Shown here one piece after another: positions 56,184 to 64,000 of a stretch of DNA of 64,000 bases (its first letter is position 1; every line of letters starts with the position of its first letter). The translations under genes and the position numbers were made by a program. The stretch is taken from the NCBI GenBank assembly GCA_946811695.1, contig OX328124.1, forward strand, positions 27,095,741 through 27,159,740, written 5' to 3'. This DNA comes from Gonocerus acuteangulatus (taxonomy: Eukaryota > Arthropoda > Insecta > Hemiptera > Coreidae). The notes beneath the pieces are model-generated. The model was not told the origin of the DNA, searched no databases, and worked only from the letters and a program-made list of their open reading frames with translations.

Positions 56184-56222
56184 CATGGGCGTATATAAGG
56201 GGGCGGGCTGAGGGGGCTGCAG
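56184..56222 (+). repeat. GGCGTATATA-type terminal motif
   Basis: CATGGGCGTATATAAGGGGG, then GGGCTGAGGGGGCTGCAGCC; same family as 50628 and 62289. The remainder to about 56970 is not recognised. Confidence 0.5.
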
Positions 56223-56969
56223 CCCCCTGAAATGGCCCCTGAAATGTTTTTGAATTCTCCCCTCAAAATTTCTAATCAAAATTGGGTGCCAAATGCATCT
56301 CGTAAAAGATAAATCAATGAAAAATTGGAAAACAAGAAAGAGAACATATCTCTCAAATGAAAAACTTTTCCAATCGTTTCTTTCAGTTACTTTTATTGCT
56401 TCCGGACTGGGCAACGGATTCCCACAGTTTGGCCAATAAAAAAATGAATAATTTTTAATTTGGTATTTGAAAGTAACAAAACTACATTCCACATTTTTTG
56501 ACGAACGGGAGCCAATCGTTCAATTTATGCCTCAATAAACCTGCACTTCATTTGCATGGATTTAATGCTTACTAAATATAGAAGTTTTCGTGTAAGTATT
56601 GAATCTGTAGTCCGTTAGGGGGCTGAGGAAAAAATTCACGAAAAAGCTCTGATTCCTCGATAAAAACAAAAGTGCGTAATCGGACGTCCAGAAAGTATCT
56701 TTTAATAATGGTTTTAGTGAATTAAATTACTGTTTTTTTAAAGGAAATTTTGTCTATTTTATGATGGTATAATTATAATTTATTTATCTTTAATAATTTT
56801 TGAGCAATACTTTCTTATTCATTAAAAAACATGACTACGTTAAAAAAACAGAAAATTGGACATAGCTCCTTTTCCTTTCGGAATCGGACCATACTTAAAA
56901 TCAACTTTTTTGTTGAAAATAGTGTCTAGAATCGGCTCCTGAAGTTTGGCTACTTAGACCTGAATCACC

Positions 56970-57009
<40 letters not shown>
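56970..57009. repeat. (TA)n microsatellite abutting CACCCTGTA
   Basis: About 20 TA units directly after TGAATCACCCTGTA, the complement of a TACAGGGTGATTCA terminus. Confidence 0.95.
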
Positions 57010-57012
<3 letters not shown>

Positions 57013-57094
57013 CTTTTTCCCATTTCTTTTCAATGACAGAGGGTCGATAAAATAGTATACCATTCGTTTATATTGACTACTTTATTTTATATAT

Positions 57095-57235
57095 TTTTCC
57101 CGGCATGTTTAATGTTTCCTCTTCATGGGATTTCCTTGTTAGTCCTCTCGTCATGTTCTCTTCCTTGAGTCAAGCGTAATACTTAATCTTAATAAGCCTG
57201 ACTCAATGGAGAAACATGTTTAGATGGCTTCCTTA
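57095..57235 (-). repeat. Decayed relative of the 15.2-kb palindrome arm
   Basis: CGGCATGTTTAATG, CCTCTTCATGGG, CCTTGAGTCAAGCGTAATAC and CTTAATAAGCCTGACTCAA match the left arm, spacer and the start of the right arm at 15245-15375, with many changes. Confidence 0.55.
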
Positions 57236-58856
57236 CAATCAAATCATCTTTGACTAAATATTAATCACGAATGAAAATTACGATTAGACTTTCTTAGTTA
57301 ATGCTTTGACGTACAGGAGAAAATCCTTCCTGTCGAATAGGTTCTGAATGATAAAGTTATTCTTGTCAATGAATTGAGAGTATTGTTTTTGAACTATAGA
57401 TTTTAAAATGGCAAAATCGATTTAGAGCTTAAACAATTTCCTGAGAAAGATAAGATTCTCTAAAGGAGTACGTGTTCTATCGTTTTTAAGATAATGCTTA
57501 GGTGTTTAGTTTCTTATTTCACTCTTATTAACAGATTAAGCACAGCTACCGGGCTTACCCTAATACCCAATAAGTTATTATGAATCTTGAGTTTACATGC
57601 TTGAATTATTAGGGTTAAGACAATCGCATTACTTTCATAGACATTACTCAACAGATACAAGCTTAAGATAATGAACAAAACTACTTATTTATTAAATTTT
57701 AAGTAGTATAAATTGAACATAAATGTATCGAGTTTTTTGGTTGTTGGGGTATGTACGCCGGGGGCCTGGGTGAATTCTCTCCCTAGCTCTCTCCACCCTT
57801 GATCCGCAACAAATGTAACATAGGTCTAACATTTTTTTCAGTTATTTTTATTTATTTTACTTTAAGAGCTGCACAGCAATGGTGATCTGCCCTAAAAGAA
57901 TTTATATAAAATATAATAAATAAAATAATAAATTATAAGCTAAGGATCAGTAACAAAATTAAAGGGTATGGAAAATGAAATGAAAAAAAGAATAATAATA
58001 AAAAATAATAAAGAAATATATAAGGAATTAATAAAATAAATAAATACAGAATTAAACTTATAATTTTAACGGTAATAATAAATAGTAATCATAATGATAT
58101 TTGCGGAGTTGATATCTGAGGAATATTATCCTGAAATAAGAAACTTTGACTTGGGAGTTATGTTTGGTATAATTATATTTTATTATATGTCTTTGTCGTC
58201 TTTAAGTGTGTCAGTGTGGTATCAATGTGGGGGCTCCTATCAGATAACAGTTGACTCAGGCTTCGAGGAATCTGTAAGTTGTCTCTTTTAAGGCAGTCTG
58301 TTAGGAAGTTACGTTGCATGCCTCACATAGTGGTTTGTCTTGTCTTGTGAAGAGGTACGAATGGGTGAGTCGTGTATGTCCGATTCTAAGTCGTGTTAGT
58401 ATTACTTCCTCGCGTTTTGTCCTTAGTTCACCTGACGAGTATGGGTTCAGTTATTTGTTTTAACGGTTCAAGTAGTTTTTTTATCCGTTTGAGGCAATCG
58501 GCCTGACAATTCTGTTATATAATTATCTCTTATTTGGCTTCCCAAGAAACTCTCCTTCGTTCATATCGATACATACACACAAATGCTTACTCTTCTTTAA
58601 GCTCCGACGCTGGGATTCCGTTCTTTTTTACACGTTCCGGCTTCCATCGTCAGCGGTATCCTGCAGTTTGGTGTAAAATTTCGCCCAACTCCTATAGGGC
58701 TTCATCAGACTCATTGATCATTGTGTTTGAAGGTTGGCAGGAGCTAGGCCGTAAAATAGGGAACGGGCGAAATATTACGCTAATCTACAGGACACCGCTG
58801 TGCGTAGAAGCCGGAACAGTGGAAAGTAGTAGTAATGCATACTGACGATTTTTTTT
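57236..58856. other. Interval without recognised gene
   Basis: The 103-codon frame at 58534-58845 is the longest ordinary-composition frame here. It matches no family I know and has no promoter, splice or poly(A) context that I can support. Confidence 0.35.
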
Positions 58857-59232
58857 TTTTTGTATTTACTGAAGAAAGTTTATTTGTGTGCTTTCTGTGT
58901 AAGGCTTATTTTCGCATTTACTGAAGAAAGCTTATTTTTTGTACTTACTGCTGCAAAAGGTTTATTTTTTATACTGACTGAAGAAAGCTTGTTTGTCTAC
59001 TTACCGAAGAAGGATTATTTTTGGTACTTACTGTCGAAAGCTTATTTTTTTTTTGCTTACTGAGGAAGGCTTATTTTTGTACTTAATGACGAAAGCTGGT
59101 TTTTCGTACTTAATGACGAGAGCTTATTTTTTTGCTTACTGAGGAAGGCTTATTTTTGGTACTTAGTGAAGATGGCTTTATGTGTACTTACTCGTGGACG
59201 GCTTTTTTTTTTTTAACTTACTGAGGAACCCT
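58857..59232 (+). repeat. ~29-bp degenerate minisatellite
   Basis: About 12 units of the type TACTTACTGAAGAAAGCTTA plus a T run, spacing 28-33 bp, 10-25% divergence by eye. The open frame over it is a by-product. Confidence 0.85.
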
Positions 59233-60189
59233 GAATTTTATTTTAGCAAAATTTCAATAAACAATCCCTTCCTTCGGATAAAACAATATTTGCGTTTATT
59301 GTGTCTTAATATGATTTCGGGTAATATTTTTAGATGTCTTTTATGAACAATGTCTTGCCTGATTTTTTCAGAGCAATGTAAAGAGAAGCTTCTTGGTGCT
59401 GTTGAATAGTTCCAATACTTGAAATGTGATAATGACAAGCCAGTTGTCTGTTAGGACCCTCGTAACCTGATTCGGCATATTGAATATATTTCAGCGTCTC
59501 CCTTCTGAGCTTTGGCGATATTTGGCCAATGGAGTACCATTGGCGAGGACTGTCTGCGAACAATAGCCGCTGGGTGGGCGAAGCTTCTGGCTTCCTCTTT
59601 ATTTTGGCCCGGAGACAGGAGCCACCTGGATACCGACGGCGAGTCTATTCCTGTCGAAAGATTTTGGTTTCAATCAGTCAAGCAGTCGGCTTTTTGTTTG
59701 CCTTTCAGACATCATATTTGACAGGTACATTTATCTATAGATTCCTCGTTCGTATTTCTGCGCACGTCAACAGACATCGTCTAAAAAGCGTCGGTCTCCC
59801 TACGTGTAAGGGAAAATGGACCCAGGAAATTGAGCGGACTCGAGGTCGTTTCCTGTACATCCGAACCCTTTAGCACCGACGAAATATGAAGTCAGAAAAA
59901 TAAAGCCTGATATATTTGACAGTATTTATTTATTTTTGGTATTGTCCGCTAAATATGTCATGGAAACATAAATGGTTATTAATACCTAAGTATTTATTAT
60001 ACCATTTAGAACATTGATCAACTAATGCTTATATTAGAAACAGCTGTCATGAAGTAATTTCTTGCTTGTTTTCTCCCTCTTTTTAACGAGTAAAACGCGA
60101 TAAAACTATGAATTCTGTCCCGTAACAGAATATGAAAATAAAAAATGAATGAATAAACTTGTAAATAAATAATAATAATAAATAAAGAA
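59233..60189. other. Interval without recognised gene
   Basis: A 114-codon plus frame (59529-59873) overlaps another frame (59512-59721). Neither has a recognised domain. Confidence 0.35.
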
Positions 60190-60248
60190 AAAATAAAATA
60201 ATTGAATATATTTATATAATATATAAATATATTCAATTATTTTATTTT
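60190..60248. repeat. AT-rich palindrome, 29-bp arms, 1-nt spacer
   Basis: AAAATAAAATAATTGAATAT and its complement meet around a single A with perfect pairing. Confidence 0.95.
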
Positions 60249-60279
60249 AACTACATGTACATATTATGTACATGTAGTT
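60249..60279. repeat. Second palindrome, 15-bp arms, 1-nt spacer
   Basis: AACTACATGTACATA, T, TATGTACATGTAGTT. It abuts the previous palindrome with no gap. Confidence 0.95.
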
Positions 60280-60659
60280 TTGAAGGGATTTATATATTTG
60301 ATAGCTAAGCTACAGTAATTTTGTCCAATATAACATTGTCCTAAATCCAAATTTCACTCTGTTCATCCTAATACTCAAATTCACTATAGTCCTAGGTGTA
60401 TTTCTGATCTGATAATAATGATCGGCCGATTTATATATTCATATTATTTTCCTTTACATTTTTATTTACTTCTATTTTTTTCTCATATTATTTACTTAAT
60501 TTATTTATTATTTACTTATGTTATTTTTGATATATTTATATTTTATTTTTCATTTTTTAGCAATTGAACATTCTATTATTAGGTCAGTTATTATAATAAT
60601 TCAAGCTATATTTTCACACCTATTATCTAATATTTATTTTGGTTTTAATTTGATTTTAT

Positions 60660-60705
60660 AATCATTTAGAAGATATGTCCATAAAAGGCCGAAACACATA
60701 TTCTT
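60660..60705 (+). repeat. Hammerhead-like/Penelope-like remnant
   Basis: TAGAAGATATGTCCATAAAA then GGCCGAAACACAT resembles the CTGAAGAT-stem-GAAAC pattern with core losses. Confidence 0.3.
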
Positions 60706-61877
60706 AAAATATTTATAAGTTGTAATCTGTAAGTTACCTGTGTATCATATTTCATTTTATTTTGTTTTGTATGTAACATATTTTTTACATCTAGCACCAT
60801 ATTTTTTTTTTCTTTATGTATTGTACTATTGTTAACACTTGTTATGGTGTGATTCTTTTATTAATTATGAATAGGTTTTATTTCATTTTGTTTTTTCCTA
60901 TATTGCAAAATTGTGTCCTAAATATTGTAACAACTTAGATTAATCGCTTAAAGTGTATCTGGTATCAGGAACAGATTGTAATATTCTTTTAAATAAATAA
61001 ATAAATTTGGAAAAAAAAATCATTTAGAATTTATTTATTAACTTAATTTATTAATTTTTCTTATTATCATTTATTTTCATCTTCTATTTTGTTTTGTTGT
61101 TTTTTCAAGCAGATCTCCCTCGATTGAAGCTCTCCAAGTAATAAAATAAATAGAAATACTCTTAGGGCGCTGGTGAATCTAGCAGTTTTCTGCCCTTAAA
61201 CCCCCAACCCAACACAACCCCATAACGCAATCCTTAAGTCCAGACGTTTCATTTTTCAGTACGTCACGAAAACGTCGTTGCTTCAAATCTTTAATAATAC
61301 TAATAATAATAATCTTTTCGTACTCTACAGAAATTGTCAGCTATTGTTTAAATTTACCTCAAAAAGAAAAGTTTTTTTTCTTTAGGACTTAAATAATGCC
61401 GTTTAATGTACTACCAGGTTTTGAGAAATCTCAAACATTTTGAGAGTAATTAAAAAAATTATAATTTTGTTTTTCGGAGCAGAAGTACGACGAAGTCAGT
61501 GGAAAACGTTTTGACAGGTTCCACATCCATATAACCATAAAAATACATATATAACATATAAATTACGTTTATGTTTAAATTTAAAAAATATATATATTAC
61601 ATTTACAGTTTTGGACACCGGTGAAGAATTAATAAATTCGCAAAAATTGTTGAAATATTTATTTTGTTATTGCGTAGATCCTAAATTGAAGACCAAGATG
61701 TTGTAGGAAGTTGGTAGCAGCTTTATTTATTTTGGATACCGTCCGACATGCACTTTCGCTAGTTGTGCTTTTCACTTTAGCACCCAACGAAACCCAACCT
61801 CCAAATTCGAAGAACCGCCACCAATTATCCCATACAGTCTCTGACGAGTTCTATTTGTAATGTTTTTTTATGTTTGT
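60706..61877. other. Interval without recognised gene
   Basis: AT-rich. Nothing recognised. Confidence 0.35.
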
Positions 61878-61935
61878 TTACGGTGCACCAGCATTTAGGC
61901 TATTAGCGCAGGCTATCCATAGATGGTCAGCAGAA
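61878..61935 (-). repeat. 5S-SINE/SINE-B shared tail fragment
   Basis: TTTACGGTGCACCAGCATTT, GGCTATTAGCGC and AGGCTATCCATAGATGG match the complement of the shared tail domain. No head remains. Confidence 0.6.
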
Positions 61936-62265
61936 AAAAAAACTCAACATATTGCTGGCGGGATTCGTTACCGCATTTCCTTATCTGAATCATGAAGAAT
62001 TTATTTTATTTCTGCTATTATCTCTGGTTTTTCTCTTCCATCCTCTATTCCTTCCGATTGATTTTTTTTTTACCTACTTAGTTGATGTGCGAATACTATT
62101 TATTTATTTGCTAAGAACTTCGATTAAATCCTAGAGAACCCAAGAAATTGCGCGATCTACTCACGTGTGTCCGTACAAACCCTGTCCTTGATAAGATTTG
62201 AATACTTTAGTATAGAGATTCTTAATATTTCGCCTTCAAGGTTTTTATGATACATTTTTACCAAT

Positions 62266-62315
62266 TTCGGCGTGGGGGGGGGGGGGGGTGCAGCACCCCT
62301 TATATATGCCTATGA
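62266..62315 (-). repeat. GGCGTATATA-type terminal motif (reverse)
   Basis: A run of 17 Gs, then TGCAGCACCCCTTATATATG and CCTATGATA; complement of the 50628/56184 motif. Confidence 0.5.
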
Positions 62316-62936
62316 TATATTACCAGAGCCCTGTTTTTTTTCTTTTTTCTCAAACAACTAAGTTTCCCAGACATTACAGCCGATATCCTCAGGTGATATA
62401 TGATATTTATAAAGTACCAGAAAGCAAAATATTTGTCCAACTGCAACAATAATTTTATTTTATATATTTCAATTAATGCCTTTGATAGCCTAGCTAAACT
62501 GATGAACTTTAAAATTATTTAGGATGTGATATAAGAATAAAAACATTTCCTGCCGAGAAAACAGTGCAGTGCAATCCATAAATATCAATTTCATCATGAA
62601 TCATTTTCATTTATTTCTGATAACATCACAAAAATAATCATGCTATTAGTTTATCACTTGTTTTCCCCTCTACATTTTCAATTAAATTTTAAAGTTCAGA
62701 GATAATCTCAGTTCTGAGTATACCGTTGGAAAGGTAATTAAATTTTAATAAAATAGAGACAAGAGCTGGATGAGTAGTGACTTGAACCTCTGTTGCTAAA
62801 TAGACTTTTTTTATTATTATCGACTTTTTGAAGTTATTGTGCTTTTAAAAAGACACTTTTCGATTGTGCATAAGTCTCAAAGAAAATGTATTGCTTGTAT
62901 GGTATAACTTTAAAAAATAATGTAGATAAATTTGGG

Positions 62937-62939
<3 letters not shown>

Positions 62940-62981
<42 letters not shown>
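62940..62981. repeat. (TA)n microsatellite
   Basis: About 21 TA units. Confidence 0.97.
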
Positions 62982-62984
<3 letters not shown>

Positions 62985-63114
62985 TTATTTAAATAACCTT
63001 TAGAAGGGCATATGTTTAGAACAAAAACATACAAAAATGTTGAATATGAAGTTAGAGAGCATTTTTTGTCTAGTTTTATTAATTGACAATATATTCACCT
63101 ACTTGCTATACGCC

Positions 63115-63117
<3 letters not shown>

Positions 63118-63162
<45 letters not shown>
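63118..63162. repeat. (TA)n microsatellite abutting CGCCCTGTA
   Basis: About 22 TA units directly after ATACGCCCTGTA, then a CA run. Confidence 0.96.
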
Positions 63163-63167
<5 letters not shown>

Positions 63168-64000
63168 CAATCACACACACATTCAAACGCTGAGGTCTCA
63201 TTTTTATAAAGTTGTATTATTTTTGTTTCAGGTAAGTTCCTGTATGCAGACTGTATAATTGTTGGGCTACTTTTTAAGGTAACATTATATTAACTAATTT
63301 TTAGCGTACGTTACTCTCGTATTATTTTATATAAACCTGACATATATTGCTACCTATCTTATTCCTGTGAGGCAACCGTATCAAGTGGTATTATTCTTAC
63401 ATATGAGATCATAATGTACAGTATGAAACAACTAGGGCAAAATGATGATTACTTCATGTCCTGGTTTCAAATTATTATGACCAGGATCGGTAAGTGTATT
63501 CAATTAAAGGCGGCGTAATACCTTCAGTATTGTGGATACATCTTTAATACCCCTCCTTTGAGAAGTATGTTACACGCTTCGGTGATTGAGTGTTGCATTG
63601 GACTTCCCACTGCGTCACACTATTTGTGTTCTTGGAACAATTGGCGATCCTTGAGAACAGTATTAATAATAAACAAATATGATTTGCCTACAAAAATGTT
63701 GATTCAATATTTCTTGATTGCGTTGACAGTTCTATACTGCATTGAGCTCAATTTTTTAAACTAAAATAAATTACTACAGCGTAAAAGGACAAAGGAGAAA
63801 TTTACTAAAATTCAGATAACAGATATTTAATAGTCCATGTCTTGTAACAGTCAAATTGTCTATCCTTTCAATATAAAAAACTTTAACTTAAGAAAAATTA
63901 CAAACATATAATAAACTCAACCAAAAATATTAAATATACAAAAATAAATTAAAGATATAAACAGAATAAGATATAAAGATGTAACTAGGCATAAAAAGTA
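63163..64000. other. Interval without recognised gene
   Basis: One 68-codon frame (63558-63764) without a recognised domain; the rest is AT-rich. Confidence 0.35.

Noticed and set aside
58534..58845. 103-codon frame as a gene
   Set aside because: No recognisable domain and no neighbouring exons or signals; length is possible by chance in 64 kb.
59529..59873. 114-codon frame as a gene
   Set aside because: Overlaps another frame, matches no family I know, and lacks supporting context.
1..64000. Endogenous viral or LTR-retrotransposon sequence
   Set aside because: No integrase, protease, capsid or viral polymerase motif and no paired LTRs were seen in any frame.

Overview
This is an AT-rich (roughly two thirds A+T by eye) invertebrate nuclear DNA window in which I see no intact host protein-coding gene and no functional tRNA or rRNA gene. 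Almost everything I can name is the debris of mobile elements plus simple repeats. The elements seen are a mariner transposase remnant, Penelope-like retroelements, 5S-rRNA-headed and tRNA-headed SINEs, hAT-type elements with 8-bp target duplications and very long (TA)n tracts. They point to a metazoan, most likely an arthropod; the species cannot be read from the sequence. The window could be intergenic or lie inside a large intron.

Layout. 1-5 kb: a hairpin-headed repeat block (R2), a reverse copy of a ~1.1-1.3 kb repeat family that I call R1, and a tRNA-headed SINE (SINE-A). 5-9 kb: a LINE 3'-end-like repeat ending in (TA)n, an AT-rich inverted-unit region and a decayed 5S-headed SINE. 8.9-10.2 kb: a full R1 copy. 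12.6-13.0 kb: a mariner relic. 13.4-16.1 kb: a cluster of (TA)n tracts and two large inverted repeats; one is a near-perfect 170-bp palindrome carrying two outward-facing hammerhead-ribozyme-like motifs. 19-25 kb: two more R1 copies and a triple-nested insertion (SINE-B inside a hAT element inside SINE-A). 26-28 kb: a fold-back structure with SINE-B inside. 28.5-33.5 kb: Penelope-like remnants, including a 1.1-kb copy with an 11-bp target duplication, a GIY-YIG endonuclease remnant and inverted terminal segments, inserted in a SINE-A; a 5S-headed SINE lies next to it. 35.7-36.3 kb: a 58-bp minisatellite with a possible 4-unit higher-order structure. 38-42 kb: a perfect 52-bp palindrome and dispersed repeats. 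43.6-44.2 kb: a TIR element. 45.8-47.4 kb: a perfect 5x27-bp minisatellite, a LINE tail built of 124-bp repeats and the C-terminus of a LINE polyprotein. 48.7-49.6 kb: a 0.9-kb long-TIR element. 50.6-52.9 kb: a small GGCGTATATA-ended TIR element and a second Penelope-like copy. 55.1-55.4 kb: 11 copies of a 25-bp repeat. 58.9-59.2 kb: a ~29-bp minisatellite. 60.2 kb: two abutting palindromes.

The most interesting themes are: (1) SINEs with different polymerase III heads (5S rRNA versus tRNA) sharing one 3' domain; (2) hammerhead-like motifs in several divergent Penelope-like terminal repeats, including a divergent pair in one palindrome; (3) the R1 family, with a (TA)n tract, a ~143-bp internal tandem array and related paired-hairpin blocks in direct orientation at both ends; (4) (TA)n tracts that repeatedly begin at transposon ends. 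All identities come from reading motifs by eye; no database search was run.
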